Part shown: positions 45,432 through 54,777 of the stretch, one piece after another
Numbering within the stretch: position 1 is the first letter of the stretch
How the letters are laid out: each line of letters begins with the position of its first letter
NCBI RefSeq assembly: GCF_947499265.1
Contig: NZ_CANMNK010000004.1
Span: forward strand, 1-64,000
DNA from: an uncultured Roseobacter sp.
GTDB lineage: Bacteria; Pseudomonadota; Alphaproteobacteria; Rhodobacterales; Rhodobacteraceae
Length of the DNA: 64,000 nucleotides
Direction: 5' to 3'
Notes under the pieces: model-generated
Databases searched by the model: none
What the model was told of the DNA's origin: nothing
What the model saw: only the letters and a program-made list of their open reading frames with translations
Translations under genes and position numbers: made by a program

Positions 45432-46511
45432 CTACTCCGTGATCGTTAGTCGCTCAGCGACCCAGGGAAAAATGATATTCTCCAGGCGTTCGCTCACCTG
45501 TTCGCGATGGTCACCCGCATAGACGTCCAAACGGTGTGGGATGCGTTCCCTGCCAAATTGCTGCGACAATTCAAGCGTTCCCTTTGGGATATGCAAGAAT
45601 TGATCATTGAGACCGACATCCATTGCCAACCCACTCAGTTGGCGAAGATTGTCGCGGGCTGTCTGCACTTGCCTAACCGGCAGCTGATCAAGATATCGAT
45701 CAAAGGTCGCGTTGTTTAGGATGATCTCTCCGCGAACGATCTCAAATGGAAACTTACCGTAGATGGGCGCGGCTTCTGCATCAGGGCTGAAGGCCGTCAC
45801 GATTCCGAGGACAGCGATTGGATAGAAATCGCCACTATCGATCAGTTTTTGAAGATCCTCCGGCTGATTGACCGATGCTGCCCGTCGCCAAGCATCATTG
45901 CCAAAGCTCAGGTCGTCGTTGGCTGCAAGGCAACAAGGACTAAGGGCCCATACCACGGAGAAAACTCCTGGTCGCGTCATCGCAAGATGAAGCGCGCCAT
46001 AGCCACCCATTGAATGGCCCACAACAGCGCGGCTATCGTCATCCGGAATGGTCCGGAACCGCGCATCAATGGCTCCAACCAGATCATCAGCAATATAATC
46101 AGCCCAATTACCGCTAACGGGTGAATTTCGGTAGAACCCTCCGCCGTATTTGTTGCCGCCATTGGGCATGACCACGATCAGCTCTGGCATTTGCCCGGTT
46201 GTGATGAGGTGATCCAAGATGGTTGGCACCTCAAAATTCTCCGTCCAGACCCCATAATCGTCAAAAATGCCATGAAGCAGATAGACCGCCGGGAAGCGGC
46301 TATCTGGCTGCTGGTCGTAGCTGGGCGGTAGATAGATGGCAGCGGCCTGAATGCTAGGGCTTTCAAGAAGATTGTCCTCCAGCGCGGGTGCTGGAACCTC
46401 GATCTCGACCACACGACCAGTGGTTTCGAGACCGGATTGAGCAAGCGATTGTATAGGGGCGAATGTAAAGATGACCGCAGAGGCCAAAACCCAATCCCGT
46501 ATCTTCAGCAT
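45432..46511 (-). CDS. Exported alpha/beta-hydrolase, esterase D/enterochelin esterase-like
   Basis: A 359-residue protein with signal peptide MLKIRDWVLASAVIFTFAPIQSLAQ. The nucleophile is in VVGHSMGGYGALHLA; the oxyanion region is YLLHGIFDDYGVWTENF; the late histidine is in VYAGDHREQVSE. It should hydrolyse an ester in the periplasm or outside. A 19-base palindrome lies 13 bases upstream of its start. Single gene. Confidence 0.85.
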   Translation of the reverse strand: MLKIRDWVLASAVIFTFAPIQSLAQSGLETTGRVVEIEVPAPALEDNLLESPSIQAAAIYLPPSYDQQPDSRFPAVYLLHGIFDDYGVWTENFEVPTILDHLITTGQMPELIVVMPNGGNKYGGGFYRNSPVSGNWADYIADDLVGAIDARFRTIPDDDSRAVVGHSMGGYGALHLAMTRPGVFSVVWALSPCCLAANDDLSFGNDAWRRAASVNQPEDLQKLIDSGDFYPIAVLGIVTAFSPDAEAAPIYGKFPFEIVRGEIILNNATFDRYLDQLPVRQVQTARDNLRQLSGLAMDVGLNDQFLHIPKGTLELSQQFGRERIPHRLDVYAGDHREQVSERLENIIFPWVAERLTITE

Positions 46512-46523
46512 CGCGCCACCTCC

Positions 46524-46542
46524 ATGTAAATACTGTTTACAT
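46524..46542. promoter_or_regulatory. Palindrome before the esterase gene, probable operator
   Basis: ATGTAAA-TACTG-TTTACAT: perfect seven-base arms, 13 bases upstream of the esterase start on the minus strand. It resembles a TetR- or GntR-type operator; no such regulator is adjacent. Confidence 0.6.
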
Positions 46543-46652
46543 TTAGGGGCTACCGAGCAATACGCAAGTGGGCGGCCTCTGGCGCGTCGATTGGTTTATC
46601 GCTTGCTCTGTGTCCACTGCGTAGATCAGTCAAACAGCCACCTCCTTGCACC

Positions 46653-46690
46653 CGCAGCGAATGTCGGCGATGCAGGCTGAAAGCGCAGCG
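46653..46690 (+). repeat. Dispersed intergenic repeat copy
   Basis: CCGCAGCGAATGTCGGCGAT then GCAGGCTGAAAGCGCAGC. It is a short copy. Confidence 0.55.
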
Positions 46691-46742
46691 TAGCGATTGG
46701 CTACTAGATGTCCCCTATGGGCCGGTTTGCGTTCGATGCAAT

Positions 46743-47648
46743 CTAGCCGTGGCTTTCTGCCGCAACGATATTGCGTAGCTGAATCCCGTCGCGACCAGGG
46801 GGTGCGCCGAACATCCGGCGGTATTCGCGGCTGAACTGCGATGGGCTTTCGTAGCCAATGGCAAAACCGACCTGAGCCACATCCACCCCTCCCGACAAGA
46901 GCAATCGCCGGGCTTCCTGAAGACGCAAACTCTTTTGGAACTGAACCGGTGTCATTGCGGTCGCGGCCTTGAACTGCCGGTGAAACGTCGCTGGGCTCAT
47001 CCCCGCGAGCATTGCTAAATGGGGCACACTCAACGCTTCATTGAAGTTCTCCCTCACCCAGGCAATCGATTTGCCAATGCGCGCAACGCGGCTGTCAGCC
47101 AAGCCGACTTGGCAAAGCATGCCAGCTTGCGGGCCATTCAGAAGCTGCCATATGATTTCCCGCTGTATCATCGGTGCGACGACGGGTATGTCACGGGGGC
47201 GCTTTGCCAACGCCAAAAGCCGTTCGAGCGGGTCGATCAAGTCACTGGACAGAGGATGCACAGCGAGTGCCTCAGGTGTGATTTCGGCACCTGTTCCCGT
47301 TGTGGGGTGATCAAGCAACAGCTCAGCTACAACCGCCGGATCGACAGTGACGATCATGGCCGCGTAGGGGCGCGCTTTTGAGGCGGTGGTGATTTCCGCT
47401 TGCACCGGCACATCCAATGAGGCAATCAGGCATTTTCCTGCGTCGTAGCGATAGCTCCTGTGTCCGACCCGGCTGACCTTAGACCCTTGAAGGACAACGC
47501 AGAGCGAGGGTTGATAAACGCCGTGCAGAGGACCCGTCGGTTCTTCGGCTACGGCAAGAAAAACGCCGGGCAGAGGGGGCTCACGCCCATGGATCTGCCA
47601 GAGATCCAGAGCGCGTTCCGTCAAGGTTTCAAGATGCGGGCTCGTCAT
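46743..47648 (-). CDS. AraC-family regulator
   Basis: A 301-residue regulator. The N-terminal AraC_N-type sensor has GVYQPSLCVVLQGSKVSRVG. The C-terminal paired helix-turn-helix is PHLAMLAGMSPATFHRQFKA and DVAQVGFAIGYESPSQFSREYRRMFG. It is divergent from an aldo/keto reductase, a common arrangement in which this regulator type controls the reductase. Confidence 0.9.
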   Translation of the reverse strand: MTSPHLETLTERALDLWQIHGREPPLPGVFLAVAEEPTGPLHGVYQPSLCVVLQGSKVSRVGHRSYRYDAGKCLIASLDVPVQAEITTASKARPYAAMIVTVDPAVVAELLLDHPTTGTGAEITPEALAVHPLSSDLIDPLERLLALAKRPRDIPVVAPMIQREIIWQLLNGPQAGMLCQVGLADSRVARIGKSIAWVRENFNEALSVPHLAMLAGMSPATFHRQFKAATAMTPVQFQKSLRLQEARRLLLSGGVDVAQVGFAIGYESPSQFSREYRRMFGAPPGRDGIQLRNIVAAESHG

Positions 47649-47818
47649 GCCGTTACTCTACCTTGTCACCCATGGGTGGCCAGACCAATCCCGGACGTTT
47701 GAGAGGATCGTGCAATGTTTCGCGAGGATCGGCGTGGCATGAACAGGCTGTGAGGTCGCATATCTTTGGCGAGCCTCGGCTGCATCGGCCCAGGCACTTT
47801 CAACGAAGGAAAGATATA

Positions 47819-48847
47819 ATGCGTTATAAACGCCTCGGTCACAGCGGTCTCTTTGTCTCGGAACTTTGCCTCGGCACTATGACGTTCGGCGGATCGGACG
47901 ACATGTGGGGGCAGATCGGCAAGCTCCAGCAGGACGATGCAGACGGCCTGCTAAAAACAGCTTTGGATGCGGGCATTAACTTTATCGATACCGCCAATAT
48001 CTACGCGACGGGCAAAAGCGAAGAGATCCTCGGGGTATCTCTGAAGAATGTCGGTGTCGCTCGGGACGACGTTGTGATTGCAACCAAGGTCCACGGCCCG
48101 ATGGGCGAAGGGCCAAATGCGCGTGGTTCTTCGCGTGGGCACATTTTGGATCAGGCAAAGGCGAGCCTCAAACGGCTGCATCTCGATCACATCGACCTGT
48201 ATCAGATTCATGGGTTCGACCCAGCCACGCCAATGGTCGAGACGCTTGAGGCATTGGATATGCTGGTTCGGCAAGGCCATGTCCGTTATCTCGGCCTTTC
48301 GAACTGGGCGGCGTGGCAGATTGTCAAGGCAGTTGGGATTGCAGAGGCAAGGCATCTTGCGCCGATTACGTCGTTGCAAGCTTACTACAGCGTTGCGGGT
48401 CGCGACCTAGAGCGGGAACTGGCACCGATGCTGCAAGCTGAGCAGATCGGCCTGATGGTCTGGAGCCCGCTCGCAGGTGGCTTTCTCTCCGGTAAGTTTG
48501 ATCGAGAAGGAAAGACCGCGGAAGGTCGCCGCGTGAGTTTCGACTTCCCGCCGATCGCTAAGGACCGGGCTTATGATGCAATCGATGTGATGCGGGCTAT
48601 CGCGAAGGATAAGGGCTGTTCGGTGCCACAGGTGGCGCTGGCCTGGCTACTGCATCAGAAGGTCGTCACAAGCGTCATATTGGGTGCAAAGCGTCCAGAA
48701 CAGCTTTCCGACAACGTTGGTGCCGTTGAAGTCACCCTTTCATCAGAGGATATTGCGGCGCTGGACAAGGTGACACAGTTGCCAGCGGAGTACCCAGGCT
48801 GGATGATTCAGCGGCAAGGCGAATATCGGTCGCATATGCTTCAGTAA
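47819..48847 (+). CDS. Aldo/keto reductase
   Basis: A 342-residue NADPH-dependent (beta/alpha)8 oxidoreductase started at MRYKRLGHSGLFVSEL. Catalytic blocks are NFIDTANIYATGKSEEILG (Asp and Tyr), VIATKVHGPMGEG (Lys) and HIDLYQIHGFDP (His). The cofactor loop SVILGAKRPEQL is typical of the YajO/Tas-like group. Divergent from the AraC regulator. A strong hairpin follows the gene. Confidence 0.9.
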   Translation: MRYKRLGHSGLFVSELCLGTMTFGGSDDMWGQIGKLQQDDADGLLKTALDAGINFIDTANIYATGKSEEILGVSLKNVGVARDDVVIATKVHGPMGEGPNARGSSRGHILDQAKASLKRLHLDHIDLYQIHGFDPATPMVETLEALDMLVRQGHVRYLGLSNWAAWQIVKAVGIAEARHLAPITSLQAYYSVAGRDLERELAPMLQAEQIGLMVWSPLAGGFLSGKFDREGKTAEGRRVSFDFPPIAKDRAYDAIDVMRAIAKDKGCSVPQVALAWLLHQKVVTSVILGAKRPEQLSDNVGAVEVTLSSEDIAALDKVTQLPAEYPGWMIQRQGEYRSHMLQ

Positions 48848-48859
48848 AAAGGAATCAAT

Positions 48860-48881
48860 GCGGGCCGCCTTGGCGGCCCGC
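48860..48881 (+). terminator. GC-rich hairpin after the aldo/keto reductase
   Basis: GCGGGCCGCC-TT-GGCGGCCCGC: perfect ten-base arms, 13 bases after the stop. No T tract follows, so it may end transcription only partly or protect the mRNA end. Confidence 0.55.
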
Positions 48882-48921
48882 TCAAACAGGCTGCGCTTAG
48901 GGCTGGATTCTTGGATTAGAT

Positions 48922-48988
48922 CGGATGTGCGCTTTTGGAACGCTGCATTGGCGCAATGATTGACATGTTCAAAGTCCGGTTTGGGCCG
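48922..48988 (+). repeat. Dispersed intergenic repeat copy, 3' half
   Basis: GAACGCTGCATTGGCGCAAT then GATTGACATGTTCAAAGTCC and GGTTTGGGCCG. It matches the 3' half of the 28.2 kb copy. Confidence 0.6.
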
Positions 48989-49438
48989 TCAAATGACAAT
49001 TTGATGAACCCCTGATGTTTCAGCCAAAGTCTCACTCGGGTGGATGTCCGCGAAGATTTCAACGATGTTATGCTCTGGGTCCCTAAAGAACAGGGTCCTG
49101 TGGGTCCAATCTTGGTTCGTAGGTGGTTCGATGACGTCCAAGCCACATTCGACAAGCTTGTCATAGGCGAGATCGACATCAGCGGGTGGCACACGAAAGC
49201 TGATCTGGATGGAAGCGGATGATGACGGCACGCTCGGTCCATCATAGGCGCGCCCTCGCTTTCGTAGGCCAAGAAACAAGACCCCAACCCTAAAGAACAT
49301 CATTCGTTCGGGGAAATCCTCTTCTATTTGGAACTCAAATAGTTGCTCGTAGAAAGCTCTCATCTTTGCGAGGTCATGGCAAAGGATGATCACGTAGTCC
49401 AAGCTGCGAATGGCTCTGAAGCCGCTGTATTTGTTCAT
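48989..49438 (-). CDS. VOC-family (glyoxalase-like) protein
   Basis: A 149-residue vicinal-oxygen-chelate protein. The first half has LDYVIILCHDLAKMRAFYEQLFEF, the second FRDPEHNIVEIFADIHP with the family metal-ligand glutamate. Substrate unknown. It ends 12 bases before the RidA gene's end on the same strand, so cotranscription with RidA upstream is likely. Confidence 0.82.
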   Translation of the reverse strand: MNKYSGFRAIRSLDYVIILCHDLAKMRAFYEQLFEFQIEEDFPERMMFFRVGVLFLGLRKRGRAYDGPSVPSSSASIQISFRVPPADVDLAYDKLVECGLDVIEPPTNQDWTHRTLFFRDPEHNIVEIFADIHPSETLAETSGVHQIVI

Positions 49439-49450
49439 GTCCGTTCAACC

Positions 49451-49870
49451 TCAATATCTTGGTTCGTGAAAGCGATCGTCGGGGATCACGGCAATTGGCG
49501 CGACTTCCACCAGTAGGTCTGGTGTGATCAGCCCCGCTGCCTGGATTAGAATGCTGACCGGGCCATGCTCCATTTGGAGGCGTTCGGCCCTGACTTTCTG
49601 AATCGCCGGCATGTCCGTTGGGTCCAGATAGAAGACGGTTAAGGAGACGATATCTTCCAATTGCCCGCCGACGGCTTTCAGAATGTTCTCGACATTGTCG
49701 AAGCATTGCCGTGCCTGCGCTTCGCAATCGCCCTTGCCAATGACGTTGGCATCTTTGTCCCATGCCACTTGTCCGGTCATGTGGAGCACGTGGCCCTTCG
49801 GCGCGATCACACCATGATGGAAAGGACGGCCAAGTTGTGGCCATCCAGTCGGAGGGTTGTATCTGATCAT
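49451..49870 (-). CDS. RidA-family protein
   Basis: About 139 residues started at MIRYNPPTGWPQLGRPFHHG. YjgF/RidA features are HVLHMTGQVAWDKD, QARQCFDNVENILKAVGGQLEDIV and VAPIAVIPDDRF. The classical catalytic arginine position falls in KVRAERLQ. The family deaminates reactive enamines or imines. Next to the VOC gene and divergent from a LysR-type gene. Confidence 0.85.
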   Translation of the reverse strand: MIRYNPPTGWPQLGRPFHHGVIAPKGHVLHMTGQVAWDKDANVIGKGDCEAQARQCFDNVENILKAVGGQLEDIVSLTVFYLDPTDMPAIQKVRAERLQMEHGPVSILIQAAGLITPDLLVEVAPIAVIPDDRFHEPRY

Positions 49871-50012
49871 TATGGAGGTCCTCATCCTGACTTTTGGCAA
49901 GACTTGACCGGATTGCCTGCTTTTACTCAAACGACAAAATTTGAACGCGAGACTCAGAAAATCTCAGTCTCGTTCGGAGGTCGTCCATGCTAAGACGCCC
50001 CAAGGAGACAGC

Positions 50013-50600
50013 ATGACCTATCGATTTCCATCCTTGAACGGGCTCAAAGCATTTGAGGCGGCGGCGCGGCATTTGAGCTTCAAGGCTGCCGCAGCTGAGC
50101 TTGGCGTCACGGCCGGTGCCGTCAGCCAGCAGGTCAAGCGATTGGAAATGTCTCTCGGTATCTCTCTCTTCCGGCGCCTCCCTCAAGGGTTGTTGTTGAC
50201 GCGGGAAGGCGCTGCTTATCTCCCTGACATCTCGCGCGCTTTCGACGTCCTCACAGACGCCACGGAAGCAGTTGCTCCAGCTCTCAATGGCCGCAAGCTG
50301 AGCATCGGTCTCGACCGGCTGGTCGTCGAGCGGCTTCCAAAAGGATGGCCGCGGCATTCGACCGAGCTTGAGTCTTATGTCCGGGATACACGGATCACCG
50401 ACGAGATTGAACTGATCTGGAACAACGAACTTGATGCATTGCTTCTCGCCAGGCAAACACGACACGGAAGTCTTTCAGAGAATGCCGTCTGTCCAAATGG
50501 CAACTCAGAGCCAATTTATTTCATCACCCGACCTGGTCTGGCTGAATGCCGTCAATCGCGCGCGATCATTGAAGCATTGGCGTCCGAGAGCGCAGAGTAA
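50013..50600 (+). CDS. Short LysR-type (GcvA-like) regulator, probable internal deletion
   Basis: About 195 residues started at MTYRFPSLNGLKAFEAAARH. The helix-turn-helix (LSFKAAAAELGVTAGAVSQQ) and linker are normal. The rest (NGRKLSIGLDRLVVERLPKG through IIEALASESAE) is only about 100 residues, too short for a full effector domain of some 200. Either part of the gene was deleted or it encodes a DNA-binding protein with a reduced sensor. It is divergent from RidA and next to an IS110 copy. Confidence 0.7.
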   Translation: MTYRFPSLNGLKAFEAAARHLSFKAAAAELGVTAGAVSQQVKRLEMSLGISLFRRLPQGLLLTREGAAYLPDISRAFDVLTDATEAVAPALNGRKLSIGLDRLVVERLPKGWPRHSTELESYVRDTRITDEIELIWNNELDALLLARQTRHGSLSENAVCPNGNSEPIYFITRPGLAECRQSRAIIEALASESAE

Positions 50601-50897
50601 ACGCGACAAGACGCGTGGTTCGTTGGAATTGCACCGAGAATGAACGTCCTGTATGGATGTCTCCTGCATAGCAAGACATTTTTGAGCTGATTTGATCGTC
50701 TGTCAGATGCAGTCGTGTGTCCGGCCTATTGGCGCAGCGCACGCGGCTGCTGGCCCTGATGGTTTCCGCTGGCCAAGTCCCAAACCGCAATACGGACAAC
50801 TTCGTGTCCCTGACATTCGACGGGGTGTCTTGGTTGGCGGACTGACATTGCTCCATCATCTCAATGGTCTTGCGTCTCTTGTCTTCCTTTTGGGTGT
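50601..50897. other. Spacer between LysR gene and IS110
   Basis: About 300 bases with no gene features. It should contain one end of the IS110 copy, but IS110 elements lack clear inverted ends, so the edge cannot be placed. Confidence 0.35.
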
Positions 50898-51917
50898 TTA
50901 TGCTGTGTGAGGCTGATACCTTTCGTTGCGGGTCAAAACCGCCCAGATGATACGGGCCGTTTTGTTGGCCATGGCGACGGTAGCCACGCGCGGGGATTTT
51001 CGTTCTCGCAAGGACATTGCCCATGGATCTACGCGGTCCGGATTGTCCTTCATGTGTCTCAGTCGTGCTGTCATGCCTGCTACCAATAGGCGTCTGACGT
51101 ATCTGTCTCCCATCTTGGAGATGCGCCCAAGACGTTCGTTGCCAGCGCTGGATCGGTTCAAGGGCGTCAGTCCCAGCCAAGCAGCAATCTCGCGTCCATT
51201 GCGGAATTGATGCCCGTCGCCAGCGGTCGCGACGATCGCCGCGGCGGTGACCGGGCCAACCCCGGGAATGGTTCGCAATAGCATGACCTGGCGGTCTCTT
51301 CGACCTTCAAGCAGGATGCGTTTATCGTACCAGAGAATGCGCAGATGCAGAGCGACCATCTGGTTGCACAGGTTCGTTAACGCATCAATGGCGACATCGG
51401 GAATGCTCGGGAGGTCTCCGTCCAATACCGCCTTCGCAAACTTCACGGCTCTACCGACCCCTTGCGCGATCACAATCCCGAACTCACCCAACAGTCCGCG
51501 TAACATGTTGCTGAGCTGGGTCCGCTGCCGCACGACCATGTCTCGGGCACGGTGGAGGAACAGGACACCCTGCTGTTCCTCGGTTTTGATCGCCACGAAA
51601 CGCATCGTAGGGCGCGTGACCGCTTCACAGATCGCCTCAGCGTCGATGGCATCTGACTTCCCACGTTTAACATAGGCCTTCACGTACATCGCAAGCATCA
51701 GCCGGACTTTATGGCCCAGCTTTTGAAACTGCCGCGCCCAATGGTGGCTGGATCCGTAAGCTTCCATGCCGATGAGACAGGGCTCAAGGTTCTTGAAGAA
51801 GTCCAAGAGCTGTGAACGCCTGAGTGACTTGTTGAACGCAACGGTCCCATCTTCTGTGATCCCGTGCATCTGAAAGATGTTCTTGGCCAGATCTAGGCCG
51901 ACTTTTGTAACCTGCAT
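50898..51917 (-). mobile_element. IS110-family insertion sequence, intact transposase
   Basis: A 339-residue DEDD transposase. Catalytic positions are in KVGLDLAKNIFQM, CLIGMEAYGSS and KRGKSDAIDAEAI. The C-terminal transposase_20 part is LLRTIPGVGPVTAAAIVATA through WLGLTPLNRSSAGNERLGR. It belongs to a different IS110 subgroup from the two remnants at 27.4 and 38.1 kb. No lesion seen, so it may be active. It lies 166 bases from recombinase copy 2. Confidence 0.9.
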
Positions 51918-51997
51918 TGGGTGGCTGCTTTCCTAGCAGTGATAGACAACTGCAGTATGGCGCATTGTGACGCCGGGGGAACAGGAGCCATCCACCC

Positions 51998-52035
51998 CAT
52001 CCGCAATGCAGGCTGCAAGCGTAGCATTGACGCTG
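51998..52035 (+). repeat. Weak dispersed repeat copy
   Basis: CATCCGCAATGCAGGCTGCA then AGCGTAGCATTGACGCTG. It resembles the centre of the dispersed repeat. Confidence 0.4.
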
Positions 52036-52083
52036 CGGGCTGGATGTCGGCTAAGGGTCGCCTTATCAGGCGGCCCCAAAAAT

Positions 52084-52717
52084 CTAGATTTCAATGGCTT
52101 CAGCGATAGCCAATGCATCTTCAATTTCGACGCCGAGATACCGAACCGTGCTATCCATCTTGGTATGACCAAGCATTAGCTGTACAGCCCTGAGATTTCC
52201 AGTCTTCTTGTAGATCTGAGTAACCTTGGTGCGGCGCATCGAATGGGTGCCATAGGCCGTCGCTTCAAGGCCGATCGAAGTGACCCAGTCGCGGATGATC
52301 TGCGCGTACTGACGCGTCGAAATGTGCAGGCGCTCATGGAACCGGCCTGGCCACAGGTGTTCTGAGTCGACCATCAGTTCATCCTCCATCCATTTCTCGA
52401 TTGAGGCACGTGTGCCCTCGGAAATCTCAAAGCGCACGGGTTTTTGCGTCTTGCTCTGCAGTACCGAGGCTCGTTCCTTGATTTGGCCGGACGCCATGGC
52501 GTCGACGACCTTCATCTTGACTAGGTCACACCCGCGAAGCTTGCTGTCGATTGCCATGTTGAACAACGCGAGGTCGCGATGGTTCTCGGCCAGTTCCAGT
52601 CGCACTCTGATTGCCCAGACATGCTTCGGTTTCAAGGGTCGTTTTTTAGCCTACAATGCGACCTTTTTTCCAGGCGGGACGAAGCGCGCGAATGGCAGGT
52701 AAATTCGGTGTTTCCAT
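52084..52717 (-). pseudogene. Small tyrosine recombinase, element copy 2, frameshifted
   Basis: Starts METPNLPAIRALRPAWKKG at 52717, then meets TAA after GRIVG. An added base in an A6 tract (six T on the plus strand near 52642-52647) shifts the frame. The remainder from MKPKHVWAIRVRLELAENH is open and nearly identical to copy 1, with HSMRRTK and LMLGHTKMDSTVRYLGVEIEDAL. An internal start at MKPKHVW could still make a 183-residue catalytic domain. Flanking homology to copy 1 continues upstream to about 52815. Confidence 0.8.
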
Positions 52718-53017
52718 GACTAATCCTCCGATCCGCCATGCCCTCCCAATCGACAACCCGACGTTGACCCACGCAGCATATCACAAGATGCTGCGTCGTA
52801 TCCGAGGTCCGGTCTAGAGCCCAAACTACTTTATGCTGCTGCTTGCACGAATGTCCGGTTTCTCAAGTCGTTGCCGAAAAAAGCCACCAAAACCAAAGGT
52901 AGTTTTTTGCCAAGGGTGAGAGGGGCACAGGCACTCTTCATTGGTTTGACGTAACGTTTCGGGTTGACTTGAACTGTGTTCATGAACATAGTTCAAATCA
53001 ATAGAGTGGAGTTTGCA
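52718..53017. other. Recombinase-element edge and promoter region
   Basis: The first 100 bases match the region upstream of recombinase copy 1 (GATCCGCCATG, CGACAACCCGACGTTGAC and TATCACAAGATGCTG). The remainder holds ACGAATGTCCGG near 52845 and the 28-base palindrome before the membrane protein gene. Confidence 0.5.
52969..52996. promoter_or_regulatory. 28-base palindrome before the DUF2157-like gene
   Basis: Outer arms TTGAACT and AGTTCAA and inner arms TGTTCA and TGAACA, with one symmetric mismatch pair, centred on CATG and 21 bases upstream of the chosen start. Two nested dyads suggest a site for a dimeric or tetrameric regulator. Confidence 0.7.
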
Positions 53018-54043
53018 ATGGAACAATTACGCATAGCGGTCGAAAACGGTATCATTTCCGAAGCGCAACGCAAAGCCATTGAAAAGCTGGATGCGCAGCA
53101 ATCCGGCCTACGCCTATCGATAGTGCATTTGCTTTGGCTCTGCGGGGTAAGTTTGATCGTTTTTGCCCTGACTTTGTTGGCTGCAGAGATTTCGCAAGGC
53201 GATATGGAGCGTCTGACTTGGGTGTGCCTGGTATACAGCGGGGGACTTTTTGCTTTGGACAGGGTGGTACAGCCTCGCTTTGGTCTACGCCTTTTGTCAT
53301 CACTATTGGTCACAGGAATGGGGGTTACCTTGGCCTTCGCCGTCGCGGCTTATTTACATGCCAATTGGGGGCTAAACGGGCCAGGGCAAGCATGGAACAG
53401 TCTGGAAGGTGCGCCGATCATTTTACAGACGATATACTTACCGCTTTTCCCGATTCTGGTAGTCTCGGCAATCCTGATCGGGTCCCGCAGTTTTCTGCCT
53501 GCGTGGCTTGGGGTTTTGTGCGTACTTGGTATGTACATCACCGACATTTTCTATGGCCAACAGCTTGACCATCTGTACGCTGATTATTCACTGTGGTTGT
53601 TCGCGACAGTCATTTGCTGCGCGCTTGGCTGGTGGCTTGACCTCAATGCGCGTCGGAACCACGGCTTTTGGGTGAACAAAGCAGGGCTTTTTGCATTTCT
53701 CGTATTTACGTTGGTGTTCAGTTTTTCTTTTCCGAGATCCACGCCGCATCTGTGGTTATTGCTGCCCACCGGCCTGATGATGATGCTCTTCTCTGTGTAT
53801 ATTCGCCGCCCTGGAGGCGTGTCAGGTGGCATGCTAGCGCTCGCTATCTACCTTGGTGACTGGTTTCAGGCTTGGGACAACCTTTATGTCGCCGCTGGGA
53901 TCATCGCGCTTTGTGGGCTGGCCGCGATCTATGCTGGGGTGCGGGCGCATCTGATAGAAGAGCGCCTTGATATCCTACTGCCGAAAGCGCTAATGCGATT
54001 ACGGCCGGAGGCTCGGCATGATCCCGTGACGTTCGGATTTTGA
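53018..54043 (+). CDS. Multi-pass membrane protein, DUF2157-like
   Basis: About 341 residues started at MEQLRIAVENGIISEAQRKA after GAGTGGAG. An earlier ATG at 52976 lies inside the palindrome and is unlikely. The soluble N-terminus with its helix-start pattern is followed by some nine transmembrane helices, as in DUF2157 proteins. Function unknown. Confidence 0.65.
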   Translation: MEQLRIAVENGIISEAQRKAIEKLDAQQSGLRLSIVHLLWLCGVSLIVFALTLLAAEISQGDMERLTWVCLVYSGGLFALDRVVQPRFGLRLLSSLLVTGMGVTLAFAVAAYLHANWGLNGPGQAWNSLEGAPIILQTIYLPLFPILVVSAILIGSRSFLPAWLGVLCVLGMYITDIFYGQQLDHLYADYSLWLFATVICCALGWWLDLNARRNHGFWVNKAGLFAFLVFTLVFSFSFPRSTPHLWLLLPTGLMMMLFSVYIRRPGGVSGGMLALAIYLGDWFQAWDNLYVAAGIIALCGLAAIYAGVRAHLIEERLDILLPKALMRLRPEARHDPVTFGF

Positions 54044-54440
54044 CCAAAGAGAGGGCTACTTGCCGCGACTGCTGACTTAATTCGGAATGGGCACCTCCCT
54101 GCAACGGCGCGATTAAACCGAAGCTGCAGGGTCAGACCAGTCATGTGTGCAATGGGTTCTCACCGAACGGAGTGATTGTCGCAGTTAGGAAGCGTGCAAA
54201 GCGGACCTTGAAGAACAAACAACAAACGGTAGGTTTCGTACGCTTATGTGAGTTCGGAAGCACCTAAACATTGCACTTGCAGCGAATGTCCGGAAAGCGG
54301 TCATGCGACAGCAGCATCTTGGCACTTAATGATTGGCAGCTCTGGGCCGTGGGCGGTAGAAGAATTGCAAATCATCTAACGGACCTGACTTGGCTCACTT
54401 GACGCTCACAGAGGTATGAAATAGACCCAGAATCTGTTGA
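54044..54440. other. Intergenic with repeat before tRNA-Gly
   Basis: About 400 bases with no gene features. One long dispersed-repeat copy lies at 54278-54349. The tRNA promoter should be close to 54400. Confidence 0.4.
54278..54349 (+). repeat. Dispersed intergenic repeat, long copy
   Basis: TGCAGCGAATGTCCGGAAAG, CGGTCATGCGACAGCAGCAT, then CTTGGCACTTAATGATTGGC and AGCTCTGGGCCG. Both halves of the repeat are present. Confidence 0.65.
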
Positions 54441-54514
<74 letters not shown>

Positions 54515-54777
54515 ACTTTCTAGACCCACTGAAAGAGCTGTTTTTTGCGCCGCACAGCATCTCTTTGAACCGGCCCGTTAGTCATGCGTTGCGGGTAGTA
54601 ATTGCCCCTCACAAAGTCATAATTGAGCAGCCTGAATGGACGCTCCCGCTCGCCTCCTACACGCATACCGGGAAGTCTGCCGCGGCATTTCGGCCCCGAT
54701 CGGGCGTTTAGGCTTCCGGAGCCTTGACCCTTTGCACGCCTACGGCCATGAAATAGCCCGACGAAAGAGGAATTGAT

